Notes: generated from the sequence alone by a model not told the origin. 64,000 nucleotides of DNA from Paenibacillus soyae (GCF_024623455.1 NZ_JANIPJ010000021.1:1-64000), one strand, 5' to 3'. Shown: positions 44,621 to 53,762, counted from the first letter of the stretch. Program-made: numbers and translations.

Positions 44621-45361
44621 TTAGGCATTCATATCCGCATATACAGCCATCGCATCGCGCATGAATTCAGCCAGCCCGTCGCCGAACCGGTCGACGCTTC
44701 GAGTGAACCGTTCATCCTCCGCATATAGCTGCCCCAAGCCCTTGAATGCCTCGAGCGAATAGTGGTAGTCTTTGCTGTTCAATAAAGCATACCACTCGCC
44801 AATTGCGGCTTGAGCCTCTTCCGAATCAGAACTGCCCTTGCGAACGGTCGCTATTTTCTCGAAAATCATGACCATTTCGTCAGACATCGCCGATTGTTCA
44901 TCTTTGGGCATATTTCCGATTACGGCATTCGACTTCTCCATCGCTTCGTCACCCCACCGTTCACGGGCCTCCTGCTCGTATGGGTTATGACTGAAATCGA
45001 AGCCTTCAAACTTCTCTTTGTTTGTCATTTGAAGCTCTCCTTTCGCGTGACGTATGGTCTTATCGACGGTCGCGATCACTTGATCAAGGCGGCTGCGCTT
45101 TTCCAGCAGCATGCTGCGATGCAGCTCCAATGCCTCCAGCCGATCGAATGCCGGATCGTGGATAATTTCCTTGATCTTTTTGAGCGGGAAGCCGAGTTCA
45201 CGAAAGAACAGTATTTGCTGGAGCATTTCGAGATTGGCATTGGAATAGAGACGGTAGCCGGCGTCGGTCATCCGATCGGGCGACAATAACCTCATCTCGT
45301 CATAATGATGCAGCGTGCGCACGCTAATGCCGACTAGATCGGCTACTTCTTTTACTTTCAC
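44621..45361 (-). CDS. MerR family regulator with TipAS antibiotic-recognition domain
   Basis: A 246-residue transcriptional activator like Mta/TipA. The MerR winged helix is VKEVADLVGISVRTLHHYDE (about 3-22), followed by an antiparallel coiled coil (about 75-115). A C-terminal TipAS-like globin-fold domain (about 120-246) binds cationic peptides or drugs. GTG 45361 is preceded by GAGGGGG at about 9 nt. The promoter has the MerR hallmark 19-bp spacer, so autoregulation is expected. The flanking VOC genes may be targets. Confidence 0.9.
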   Translation of the reverse strand: MKVKEVADLVGISVRTLHHYDEMRLLSPDRMTDAGYRLYSNANLEMLQQILFFRELGFPLKKIKEIIHDPAFDRLEALELHRSMLLEKRSRLDQVIATVDKTIRHAKGELQMTNKEKFEGFDFSHNPYEQEARERWGDEAMEKSNAVIGNMPKDEQSAMSDEMVMIFEKIATVRKGSSDSEEAQAAIGEWYALLNSKDYHYSLEAFKGLGQLYAEDERFTRSVDRFGDGLAEFMRDAMAVYADMNA

Positions 45362-45386
45362 GGTTCTCAGCCCCCTCACAAAACCG

Positions 45387-45417
45387 ATTATAGGGTATCA
45401 CGCGACGTGAGAGTCAA
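45387..45417 (-). promoter_or_regulatory. MerR-type promoter with 19-bp spacer
   Basis: On the minus strand TTGACT (45417-45412) and TATAAT (45392-45387) are separated by 19 bp containing the TCACG/CGTGA dyad. Elongated spacing with an internal dyad is the classic operator form for MerR activators. Confidence 0.75.
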
Positions 45418-45529
45418 CACTTCTCCGCTTTTTTCACAACACAAATGTTTAATCCAAATGATTACAGAAAAGAACGGTTATGGTATATTATTTGAGAATC
45501 AAATGATAAGGAGAGAGGATGATGGAAGA

Positions 45530-45934
45530 GTGCAAAGTCAAGCCTTGCATGTAATTAAAAATATCAATTGCATCTACCTGCCCGCAACGAATACCGAGGA
45601 ATCGGCGCAATGGTACATGGAGCATCTCGGGCTCGAGCTGCTGCGGCCCGTGGACGCGAACCAAGCCCAGCTGGGAATCGGCTCCGGGCAAGCCATCTTC
45701 CTCATCAGAAGCCAAGAGCCCCACAACCTCAATTATACGGAGATTGGCGGCTCGGAGCAGTGCGCCCTCACTTTGGAGGTTCAAGACCTACCATCCCTTT
45801 ATGAGAAAATGAAAAATGCCGGAGCACACGTATCCGACCTCGAAGATAATGGCAGCTGCGGGCACAACTTCTTTGCTTACGACCCTGCCGGCAACAAAAT
45901 CGACCTGTGGAGCGGTTGGCCCGCTAATAACTAG
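45530..45934 (+). CDS. VOC family protein
   Basis: A 134-residue vicinal oxygen chelate protein with an IKNINCIYLPATNTEESAQW start and NFFAYDPAGNKIDLWSG end. GTG 45530 is chosen: AAGGAGAGAGG lies about 11 nt upstream. ATG 45503 in the same frame has no ribosome site. An 11-codon ORF in another frame starts at ATG 45519, directly behind the same Shine-Dalgarno. The gene is divergent from MerR/TipAS and may be its target, and it opens a co-directional run of genes to 47869. Confidence 0.8.
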   Translation: MQSQALHVIKNINCIYLPATNTEESAQWYMEHLGLELLRPVDANQAQLGIGSGQAIFLIRSQEPHNLNYTEIGGSEQCALTLEVQDLPSLYEKMKNAGAHVSDLEDNGSCGHNFFAYDPAGNKIDLWSGWPANN

Positions 45935-45951
45935 AATTAGAGGTATCAACT

Positions 45952-46605
45952 ATGAAGCTCATTGATCACTCCGAAAGCGAATATGTAATTACAGATTTTA
46001 TCCTTGAGGAACTAGATAAAAGACAATACTGCGTATTCGACTTTGAAGCGACGGGTCCCGACCCCGTGAAAGACTCGATTACGCAAATCGGGGCTGTCAT
46101 TCTCGGACAGGATGGCTCTATAGTCACTCGATACAAAACACTTGTACGACCGCCAAAGCCAATACCTGAAGCCATTGAAAAATTAACGGGCATTTCCAAC
46201 CATGATGTTGAAAAGGCCCCCTCTTTCTCCGAAATCATCGCTGGCTTCCTAGCCTTCATTAAGGGGTGCGTCCTCGTGACGCAAGCCGGATACGAGTATG
46301 ACCTCCCCTTATTGACGGAGGAATGCAGACGAAGCCATACACCTCTAGATGATCTTGCAGTTCTTGATACAAAAGCCCTATTTACATACCTGCACCCGGA
46401 AGTCTCGGCTATTGTATCTACCAATTTTTTAATCCAGCACTATGTAATCCCGGATGCGGATATTCAGAGGCATGACGCGCTGGGCGACAGCATCCTCATC
46501 GCAAGGATATTCAATAAGATAATCGAGGAGTGCTCGGATAGAGGGATTCGAGACATTCGATTTGATTCATTGAAAGTGAAAAAGGTGCAGCTGCCGCCTC
46601 TTTAG
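45952..46605 (+). CDS. DEDDh 3'-5' exonuclease (RNase T/DnaQ-like)
   Basis: A 217-residue exonuclease. The DEDDh motifs are visible: Exo I FDFEATG near residue 29, Exo II around the D in YEYDLPLL near 121, and Exo III with HDALGDSILIA, where the His and Asp complete the site near 182-187. It cleaves DNA or RNA from the 3' end using two metal ions. Exo II lacks the usual NxxFD form, but the Asp is present. It follows the VOC gene by 17 bp and precedes the hydrolase gene. Confidence 0.85.
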   Translation: MKLIDHSESEYVITDFILEELDKRQYCVFDFEATGPDPVKDSITQIGAVILGQDGSIVTRYKTLVRPPKPIPEAIEKLTGISNHDVEKAPSFSEIIAGFLAFIKGCVLVTQAGYEYDLPLLTEECRRSHTPLDDLAVLDTKALFTYLHPEVSAIVSTNFLIQHYVIPDADIQRHDALGDSILIARIFNKIIEECSDRGIRDIRFDSLKVKKVQLPPL

Positions 46606-46641
46606 GAGGCGGCGGGGCCCATTCTTTATGGAGGTGCCGGC

Positions 46642-47274
46642 ATGAACATGGAAATCGTTACCGTTCCTTCGTACTGGGGAACGCCGATGCAACAAAAGCA
46701 CATAACCGTTCAAGGTCAAACGAACAAGCTTGTCGTCCTCTTTCCTGGCAGAGGCTATTCATGCGAGCTCCCCCTCCTCTACTATGCAGGGAATGCCGCG
46801 CTCCAACATAACCATAGCGTGTTGAAGCTGGAGTATGGATACCAAGCAGCCCGTGCCAGCTTTGACCTCCAGGATTTATCGAAGGTTATAGACGAATGTA
46901 CAGAGTCCGTCCTCCAGGTATCCCCAAACTACGATCAACTCCTATTCATCAGTAAGAGCATGGGAACCATTGTGGCCGGCGAGGTACATCGTCGAATGCA
47001 ACAGAAAGTAAACCATATCTTTCTGACTCCGTTGGTCGAAACGATTCCTTATATAAATGCATCCGATCGCGTCGTCATTTACGGCGGAATGGATCCCGCC
47101 TTCCCTTCGGAAGCTGCTAAGCAAATCGAGTATAGCGAAAATGTCATAGAAATCCCAAGGGCGGATCATGGACTTGAAACGGGGGACGTCGAGGAGAACT
47201 TGGCTATTTTGAAGCGGATTGCAGGGGTTTATCAGGACGTGCTAGCTAGAATTCGAATAGAAAGGGGCATCTGA
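46642..47274 (+). CDS. Alpha/beta hydrolase-like protein
   Basis: A 210-residue protein with an alpha/beta hydrolase pattern: early LVVLFPGRGYSCELPLLYYAG, nucleophile elbow ISKSMGT (Ser near 112), acid Asp in YGGMDPAF and His in RADHGLE. It is small and without a cap. The substrate is unknown. GGAGGTG precedes ATG 46642. The next gene starts one base after its stop codon. Confidence 0.75.
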   Translation: MNMEIVTVPSYWGTPMQQKHITVQGQTNKLVVLFPGRGYSCELPLLYYAGNAALQHNHSVLKLEYGYQAARASFDLQDLSKVIDECTESVLQVSPNYDQLLFISKSMGTIVAGEVHRRMQQKVNHIFLTPLVETIPYINASDRVVIYGGMDPAFPSEAAKQIEYSENVIEIPRADHGLETGDVEENLAILKRIAGVYQDVLARIRIERGI

Positions 47275-47275
47275 C

Positions 47276-47869
47276 TTGGGCTCTCGTATTATGCATTATT
47301 GCATTACGTCTAAGATCAACGCTCGCTTAAAGCTGGATGAAGCTCCTTTTTTGCTTGGCGGACTAGCGCCAGACCTAAACAAATATATGAACCAACAGAA
47401 GTCCATCTCTCACTTCGCTAAATATGATGCCAACGGTGTAATCTACACCGATTATAATGCTTTCTTTGACAAATATCTGATCAATCGGCAATCTCCCTTT
47501 CATATCGGTTATTACTTTCACTTAATTTCCGACGAGGTGTGGCTGCGAGATATTTATTTCAAAAAAATAAAATATCTTCCTACCGAAGAGAAGAAGGAAG
47601 CCCAGCAAAAATACTACCGGGACTTCTGGAGATTGAACGGGAAATTAATCGATCATTATTCCATTGCGCTAAAGCAATTCCTTGTTGAGCCTGTTGACAT
47701 CGATGAAGTCGATTACAGCTATTTGCCCGAGCTTATTCATGATTTGTCTCGCGACTTCGAACGCATGAATGAAGCAAAAGAGGAGCAGCTCGAGCTCCTC
47801 GATTTCGACGAGGTGATTCAAGTATTGGAGAAGTCCATTCAAACATGCCTGGAGGATTCCAGAATATAG
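47276..47869 (+). CDS. Zinc-dependent phospholipase C-like protein
   Basis: A 197-residue helical protein of the Zn-dependent PLC/HD-like type. The start MGSRIMHYCITSKI, GGLAPDL, SHF, GYYFHLISDEVW and DHYS give a set of His/Asp ligands suited to binding zinc. Members hydrolyse phosphodiesters or are uncharacterised. TTG 47276 is the start, with AGGGG about 9 nt upstream. It follows the hydrolase almost without a gap and converges on the APH-like kinase gene. Confidence 0.75.
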   Translation: MGSRIMHYCITSKINARLKLDEAPFLLGGLAPDLNKYMNQQKSISHFAKYDANGVIYTDYNAFFDKYLINRQSPFHIGYYFHLISDEVWLRDIYFKKIKYLPTEEKKEAQQKYYRDFWRLNGKLIDHYSIALKQFLVEPVDIDEVDYSYLPELIHDLSRDFERMNEAKEEQLELLDFDEVIQVLEKSIQTCLEDSRI

Positions 47870-47883
47870 CCTCTTGGCCCCAA

Positions 47884-48801
47884 TTAGCTCTGCTTGTACC
47901 AGATCGGGGTGGCACACTCGAAGTTGCGGTGATCATCCAGCACCATGCGAATGCGGTCCATCATGGAATCCATCTGCTCCGGCACGACCTGAAGCGTCCA
48001 AGTAATCGTGCCGAATATGCTCATAGCCGTATAGAGAGCATACAGGCTCCAGAAATCCGCGGGAATCTCCCCCTGAAAGTAACCGTCGATTTGACCAATG
48101 GAGAACGGAATGCTGACCTCGCGGCTGAAATAGGCCACCTTCAGAAAATCATGATAAGGATCTCCCCAGTCATAACGATTGAAGTCGATCGCCGCCGCAT
48201 AACCGCCGCTATGAACGAGTAGATTGCCGGGATGAAAGTCATCGTGCTGAAACCGGTTCGGACGGCCCTCAAGCAGCGGCATATGGCTCTCGATAAATGC
48301 CATAACCGCCTCCTCCTCGGGCAGCTTCACTCCGCAACGAAGGTAGGCCGCCAAATGGCGGTTATGCTTTGCGATCCTTCGATCGGACCACGCCTCCATG
48401 CCATCCGGAGCTCCTACGCTATGCATTATCAGCAGCTCACGACCGGCTTCAGCCCCCACGCGGTACTGTTCCTCAGTCGTCATAAAAGGTAGCTTCTCAG
48501 AGGCGTCCTCCCCCTCGACATAGCGCAAAACCATGTAGCATAAGTCAAGCGCTTCGAGCGTGCCGAATTCGACAGGCTCAGAGGTTCGGACGCCCAGCTG
48601 ATGAATATTCTCTACCGCCGTAAACTCCCGGCGCTTGCTTTCGCTCTGGTTGAACGGCGCGGTGCGGAGCACGTAGACCGGTTTGGTGCCGCCCTCGTAA
48701 ACGAGATACTTCCCGTCATAAGAGAAGCCTTTATGAATTTTAGAAACAGCCGTTGCATTCCGCAGCCGCGGGATATGGCTTTGGACATCGTTTAATCGCA
48801 T
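47884..48801 (-). CDS. APH-family phosphotransferase
   Basis: A 305-residue kinase-like protein of the aminoglycoside/choline phosphotransferase fold. The catalytic loop FQHDDFHPGNLLVH (about 195-208) and the metal motif AIDFNRYDWGDPYHDF are intact. A small N-terminal lobe with a VLR-type Lys/Arg strand precedes it. It phosphorylates an antibiotic or metabolite, and the substrate is not assignable. AAGGAGAACG precedes ATG 48801. It starts 21 bp after the second ABC gene, making an efflux-plus-modification operon. Confidence 0.88.
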   Translation of the reverse strand: MRLNDVQSHIPRLRNATAVSKIHKGFSYDGKYLVYEGGTKPVYVLRTAPFNQSESKRREFTAVENIHQLGVRTSEPVEFGTLEALDLCYMVLRYVEGEDASEKLPFMTTEEQYRVGAEAGRELLIMHSVGAPDGMEAWSDRRIAKHNRHLAAYLRCGVKLPEEEAVMAFIESHMPLLEGRPNRFQHDDFHPGNLLVHSGGYAAAIDFNRYDWGDPYHDFLKVAYFSREVSIPFSIGQIDGYFQGEIPADFWSLYALYTAMSIFGTITWTLQVVPEQMDSMMDRIRMVLDDHRNFECATPIWYKQS

Positions 48802-48822
48802 GGTCGTTCTCCTTTCGCATCC

Positions 48823-50529
48823 TCAATGCTGCGCCCGCAGCAGCTGCTGATAGACGTCACCTTGGCGCAAAAGCTCCTGATGGGTGCCCGCTTCGGCCAG
48901 CGTTCCCTGATCCATGACGTAGATGATATCGGCATTCTCGATCGTGGACAGCCGGTGCGCGATCATGATGGTCGTGAGCCCTCTCCGCCGCTCATCCAGC
49001 CGTCTGAGCAGCTCCCGCTCCGTCTCCAAATCAAGCGCTGACGTCGCCTCGTCCAGCACGAGAATCTCCGGGTTCTTCATAATGGCGCGGGCGATGGCAA
49101 TACGTTGACGCTGTCCGCCGGACAGCTTAATGCCGCGCTCTCCGATATCCGTCTCGTAGCCATCCGGCAGCCCTTGAATGAAGTCGTGAATTTGCGCGAT
49201 TCTGCATGCCTCCTCCATCTCCGCTTCGGTCACGTCGCGTCCAAGCATCAGATTCTCTCGGATCGTATCCGAGAACAGGTAGGGATCCTGGAACACGATG
49301 GAGAGCTTGTCGCTCCACTGCTCGCGGCTGTACCCGCCTGCCGGTATGCCATTCAAACTTATGCCTCCTTCGGCCGGATCGTAGAAGCGAACCAGCAGCT
49401 GGGCAACCGTCGACTTGCCGCCGCCGCTTGAGCCGACGAATGCAATCTTTCTCCCGATCGGGAGCTCGGCGCTGAGCTGGCGAATGACCTCCGGAAGCTC
49501 GGGCGCATAGCGGAAGCTCGCCTTGTCGAAGGACAACTGCTGGACCCTGCCGGCAATCGGCCGGCTCCCTTCCTCTTGCTGCTCCAGCTCGAGAATGCGG
49601 TACACGCGGTCAATATTCGCCGTCTGCGCCGATATGCCCATCAAGAACTGAAAGAAGTTGAAGAAAGAGTCCGAAAGCTGCGTGGAGAACTGGAACAAAA
49701 TAACGAAGGTGCCGATCGATAGGTCGCCTTGAATGAGACGGTAGCCGCTGTAGCCGAGCACAAGCAGGCCGATTCCCCATTTGATCGGGTCGCTGTAGCG
49801 CATCTGACGGTTGGCCAGCCTGCCTTCCTCCATGACCCGGTCGAAGTAATCCCGGAACATCGCGTCGTATAGCTTCTCCTCCCACTGCAGTCGATGATAA
49901 GCAACGACCTCCCGGGTCGACGCCACACCCTCTTCAATCTGGACGAGCAGCGCGGCGCGCTTCTCCGACACCCGCTTGGCCGCTTCCTTCAGCTTCGGGG
50001 CAAAATAATACCCAACCGAGACATATATGGCGCATAGCGTGACAATGAGCAGCAGCAGCGTAGGGCTGGACAAACCGATGATGATCATGAGAATGCATAG
50101 ATTCAGCAGGTCCTGCAGACCGCGCGGAACCTGCCATCCCATGACGCTTGCCGTCTGGAACAAATCCTGCGTATACGAATAGACGTACTTCCCGGTCCGC
50201 TCGTTCTGGAATCGCTCGACCGGCACCTTCTCGATCCGCTTCAGCATCCGCGCGAGCAAGGAGCGGCTCACCGCAAATTCGTTGCGGACGAGACTGCGGC
50301 TCGTGAGGGTGAACATAAGCGCGTATACCGTCCCCGCCGCGGCGAAAACTCCGACGACTACGGGCAGCAGCTCATATTGCTCCTTGCCGAATACGTCGTC
50401 GATTAATATTTTCTGCACGTAGACAAGGGTATAGTTAGACACCGACTCCAGCACGAGGTACAGCAAAGCGGCCAAATAGGTGCCCTTGATTAACATCGAA
50501 TTGCTCCAAAAGATCTTAACGTACTTCAT
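48823..50529 (-). CDS. ABC exporter half-transporter, second subunit
   Basis: A 568-residue ABC exporter with six transmembrane helices (about 10-310) and an ATPase domain. Walker A is GSSGGGKST, the signature is LSGGQRQRIAIARAI, Walker B is ILVLDEATSALD and the switch is IAHRLST. ATG 50529 follows GGAGGGCGG and overlaps the previous gene by 14 bp; the longer frame to 50652 has no support. It probably pairs with the product of 50516-52336. Confidence 0.92.
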   Translation of the reverse strand: MKYVKIFWSNSMLIKGTYLAALLYLVLESVSNYTLVYVQKILIDDVFGKEQYELLPVVVGVFAAAGTVYALMFTLTSRSLVRNEFAVSRSLLARMLKRIEKVPVERFQNERTGKYVYSYTQDLFQTASVMGWQVPRGLQDLLNLCILMIIIGLSSPTLLLLIVTLCAIYVSVGYYFAPKLKEAAKRVSEKRAALLVQIEEGVASTREVVAYHRLQWEEKLYDAMFRDYFDRVMEEGRLANRQMRYSDPIKWGIGLLVLGYSGYRLIQGDLSIGTFVILFQFSTQLSDSFFNFFQFLMGISAQTANIDRVYRILELEQQEEGSRPIAGRVQQLSFDKASFRYAPELPEVIRQLSAELPIGRKIAFVGSSGGGKSTVAQLLVRFYDPAEGGISLNGIPAGGYSREQWSDKLSIVFQDPYLFSDTIRENLMLGRDVTEAEMEEACRIAQIHDFIQGLPDGYETDIGERGIKLSGGQRQRIAIARAIMKNPEILVLDEATSALDLETERELLRRLDERRRGLTTIMIAHRLSTIENADIIYVMDQGTLAEAGTHQELLRQGDVYQQLLRAQH

Positions 50530-52336
50530 GGGCAATCCGCCCTCCTTCTGCTTCCGTTCCCGCCTCCGACTGTCCGGCCTCCAGCTGATAGAGCAGTCCT
50601 TGACGCGCCATAAGCGCCTCATAGCTGCCTGCTTCCGCGACCTGCCCTTCATGGATGACCACGATCGTGTCGAAGTGCTTCACCGTCGACAGGCGGTGCG
50701 CGATCGCGATCGTCGTCCGGTTCACCAGCACCTGGTCCAGCGCCTGCTGAACTTCGTATTCGCTTACATTATCGAGCGAGGATGTGGCTTCGTCGAGCAA
50801 GATGATGGCCGGCTTCTTGACGAACATGCGCGCAATCGATATCCGCTGCTTCTGTCCGCCGGACAGCTTCATGCCCCTCTCGCCGACCAGCGTATCGTAG
50901 CCTTCCGGAAGCTGCATAATGAAATCATGCGCATAAGCGGCCTTCGCCGCTTCCACGATCTCTTCATCCGTGGCGTCGGGCCGGCCGAAACGGATATTCT
51001 CTTTCACGGACGAGCCGAACAGGTAGGTCTCCTGGAACACGTACCCGATCGATTCGCGAAGCTGCGCCATGGTCAACTCCTGGATCGGCACCCCGTCCAG
51101 CTTGATGACGCCGCTCGTTGGATCGTAGAACCTCCCGATCAGCTTGAACAGGGTCGTCTTGCCTCCGCCGCTCGTACCGACGAACGCCACCTTCTCGCCC
51201 GGCTTAATTGTAAGGCTGAAGCCCCTGAGCACCGGCGGCTGGCCGGGATACTGGAAGCGCACGTCCTCGAAGACAAGCCCGCCGAGCACCTCCTTCAGAT
51301 GGACCGGCTTCTCCGGATCCTCGACCTCGATCGGTTTATGCATGAATTGATAAAGAGGAATCGTCTGATTAATGACCAGCTTCTGCTCCGTCAGCATGGT
51401 CACGAGCAGGGTAAGGCGGAACATCGTCGTCATGTAGAGCAAGATGAAGGCGATGAACGCGCCGAGCGTCAGCCAATGGTTCGTGACCGCGTAATAACCG
51501 GTTAGGAATACGGCAATAGCGCCCATGTAAAAGGTGAACCGGCGAAAGCTGCCTCTGGCGAAGCTGAACGTGGCGCTTAGCAGATAAACGTCCGACCAAC
51601 TCTTATGCTTCGCAAGCGTGCGGTCGCGGTACCAAGGCTGGGCGCCGAAGGCGCGGAACTCGCGCAGGCCGGATACGGTTTCGTATATGGATTGGTTGTA
51701 GGCAATTCGCGCTTTCCCGGTCTGCCGGCCGTAGAGCGCCGCCTTGCGTTCGAAGTAAGGACCGAACAAATAATAGAGGCCGAACGTCGGCAGGATGATC
51801 AGAGAGAGCCAGCCGCTAATGGAGATCAGCATCCCCATGGCGACCGTGACGAACAGCAGATTATCGATGACCCCCGGCAGGAAGTTGCGGTAAATCCGCA
51901 TGACCGACATGACCTCCGAGTTGAACATCGACAGCGTCTCGCCGGCCGGATGGCGCTCGTAGTGGGAGAACCCCAGCTTCCGCAAATGCTTGAAGATGGC
52001 GAGCTGCATATCGCGCGAGGCAAGCTCGCCGATCGTCCGCTGAATCAGATTGCGGAAGTTCTTCGCGACGAGCATAAGCAAGTTAACGGCGACCAGCCCC
52101 CCGATAATGGCGAAGAACAGCTCCGTATCCTTCGTCTTCACGACGTGATCGATGATATACTGGATCATCTTCGGCGTCAGCGTTTCCCCGATCACTGCCA
52201 TTAAGCCGCAGATGGCCAGTGCCGCTATTTTTTTCTTATATGGCCATAGGAATCGAAGCGCCCACAGATAAGATTTTCTCGATTCCGCAAGGTCGGCTTG
52301 CTCCGCGAGCTTCTCCTTACTCGCCTTTCCTTTCAT
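50516..52336 (-). CDS. ABC exporter half-transporter, first subunit
   Basis: A 606-residue ABC exporter with six transmembrane helices and an ATPase domain. Walker A is GTSGGGKTT near residue 388, the signature is LSGGQKQRISIARMF, Walker B is IILLDEATSSLD and the switch is IAHRLSTV. Both this protein and its partner keep the catalytic Glu after Walker B, so the pair lacks the degenerate site usual in BmrCD/LmrCD-type heterodimers. ATG 52336 follows AGGGGGATG. Together with the partner and the APH-like kinase it may export and modify a drug. Confidence 0.92.
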   Translation of the reverse strand: MKGKASKEKLAEQADLAESRKSYLWALRFLWPYKKKIAALAICGLMAVIGETLTPKMIQYIIDHVVKTKDTELFFAIIGGLVAVNLLMLVAKNFRNLIQRTIGELASRDMQLAIFKHLRKLGFSHYERHPAGETLSMFNSEVMSVMRIYRNFLPGVIDNLLFVTVAMGMLISISGWLSLIILPTFGLYYLFGPYFERKAALYGRQTGKARIAYNQSIYETVSGLREFRAFGAQPWYRDRTLAKHKSWSDVYLLSATFSFARGSFRRFTFYMGAIAVFLTGYYAVTNHWLTLGAFIAFILLYMTTMFRLTLLVTMLTEQKLVINQTIPLYQFMHKPIEVEDPEKPVHLKEVLGGLVFEDVRFQYPGQPPVLRGFSLTIKPGEKVAFVGTSGGGKTTLFKLIGRFYDPTSGVIKLDGVPIQELTMAQLRESIGYVFQETYLFGSSVKENIRFGRPDATDEEIVEAAKAAYAHDFIMQLPEGYDTLVGERGMKLSGGQKQRISIARMFVKKPAIILLDEATSSLDNVSEYEVQQALDQVLVNRTTIAIAHRLSTVKHFDTIVVIHEGQVAEAGSYEALMARQGLLYQLEAGQSEAGTEAEGGRIAHEVR

Positions 52337-52661
52337 GGCGCATCCCCCTTTTCTCAGCTCCATCCATTTTCTCCCTCGACAACGAAGAGGTCAACCAAAT
52401 TTTTCTGATAAAGAAACTTATGGGATTCCACATCAGCGACACTCTCGGCCGGACATATCCCGCCTTTACAAGGAAGGATTAACTGGATATTCTAAGTATG
52501 GTATCGCTTTTGTGAGGAGTTTCGGCGAAGAGGAATCCCGATCTGGAGTAGGTCGCCAGCTATAGCCTCAGCCTATAGCAGGGTATAAGAAATTCAAATT
52601 ACCCGTTAAGCTCCGGAACACTCTATTATTACTATATATACAGCTGGAGGGGCATGAGAAT
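52337..52661. other. Divergent intergenic region, 325 bp
   Basis: This lies between the ABC exporter and the MetF-like gene and carries their promoters. Only one structure is notable, a GCTATAG/CTATAGC inverted repeat at 52559-52579. No S-box, T-box or folate riboswitch features were recognised, and no supported ORF is present. Confidence 0.5.
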
Positions 52662-53606
52662 ATGCTGAGAGATAAGATAGTAGGTAGAGAGCCCGGCATT
52701 CTAACCTACGGCATTACGCCGCCGAAGATGACGAATACTCCGGAGAAGATCGCCGAAATTGCGCAGAAGCAAGTCGAACGAATTAAACATTTGGATATAG
52801 ACGCTTTGATTCTTTATGACGTGCAGGATGAGGCCGACCGGACGGATCAAGAGAGGCCCTTTCCCTATTTGCAGACTCTAGATCCCGCAGCCTATAGCGA
52901 GCAATATTTGCATGAGCTTCAGGTTCCGAGCATCATCTATCGCTGCGTTGGCCGATACAGCAAGGAGCAGTTCGTCAATTGGGTAACGGCCGATCAGGAA
53001 CGCGACCTATATTCCGTATACGTGGGCGCTTCCTCCAGCAAGCAGGAAGTCACCTTGAATGTGGCGGAGGCATCCAGGCTGAGCTGCGAGCTTAACCGCA
53101 ACCTAAACCTCGGGGGCGTCGTCATACCCGAAAGGCATATGAAGCGGAATGACGAACATCTGCGGGTGCAGCAGAAGATCGAGAACGGGTGCCGCTTCTT
53201 CGTATCGCAGGCCGTTTACAACGTAGAGGCTTCGAAAAACTTCTTGTCGGATTATTATTATCACTGCGCGAATAACGGGCTCGACATGGTGCCGATCTTG
53301 TTCAATCTCGCTCCGTGCGGCTCCGAAAAAACGCTCGAATTCATGAAGTGGCTTGGGATCAGCATACCGAAGTGGTTAGAGAACGAGCTGAAATACTCCC
53401 ATGATGTGCTGGATAAGTCCATTCAATTATCGAAGACCATCTTCGAGGAAATCTTAGACTTTGCGCTCGACAAAGGCATTCCGGTCGGATGCAGCGTCGA
53501 GAGCGTCTCCACAAGGAAAGTCGAAATCGAGGCTTCTGTTCAGCTGGTGAGAGACATCAAGACGATGCTGGATAAGAAGCTGAAGAAACCAGCGTTGAAT
53601 CTATAA
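52662..53606 (+). CDS. Methylenetetrahydrofolate reductase-like protein
   Basis: A 314-residue TIM-barrel protein related to MetF. The start ILTYGITPPK corresponds to the EFFPPK strand of MetF, LDIDALILYDVQDEADR to the folate-binding region and RFFVSQAVYNVEASKNF to the flavin region. Sequence is divergent, so the enzyme may be a 5,10-methylenetetrahydrofolate reductase or a related C1 enzyme. GGAGGGG lies before ATG 52662. It stands alone and ends at a strong terminator. No methionine riboswitch was seen. Confidence 0.75.
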   Translation: MLRDKIVGREPGILTYGITPPKMTNTPEKIAEIAQKQVERIKHLDIDALILYDVQDEADRTDQERPFPYLQTLDPAAYSEQYLHELQVPSIIYRCVGRYSKEQFVNWVTADQERDLYSVYVGASSSKQEVTLNVAEASRLSCELNRNLNLGGVVIPERHMKRNDEHLRVQQKIENGCRFFVSQAVYNVEASKNFLSDYYYHCANNGLDMVPILFNLAPCGSEKTLEFMKWLGISIPKWLENELKYSHDVLDKSIQLSKTIFEEILDFALDKGIPVGCSVESVSTRKVEIEASVQLVRDIKTMLDKKLKKPALNL

Positions 53607-53616
53607 TTTGCTTTGG

Positions 53617-53646
53617 GGCTTTCCGCGTATGCGGGGAGCCTTTTTT
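53617..53646 (+). terminator. Terminator of the MetF-like gene
   Basis: GGCT-TTCCGC and GCGGGG-AGCC pair around GTAT, and TTTTTT follows. Confidence 0.8.
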
Positions 53647-53718
53647 GGTTTGTTTGAATGGGGATTGAATTACCGACATTTTTTAAAATGATTGACATGG
53701 ACCATCTCTTTATGATAA

Positions 53719-53740
53719 TTATTTATTAGTCAATAAATAA
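53719..53740. promoter_or_regulatory. TetR operator-like inverted repeat before the second TetR gene
   Basis: Arms TTATTTATT and AATAAATAA are separated by AGTC. The repeat ends 22 bp before ATG 53763. The same arms without the spacer stand before the exporter at 54379-54396. Confidence 0.65.
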
Positions 53741-53762
53741 ATCATAAGGAGCATCCGCAATC

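Noticed and set aside
52500-52661. S-box or other methionine/folate riboswitch before the MetF-like gene
   Set aside because: The conserved core sequences could not be found, and only a short inverted repeat is present.
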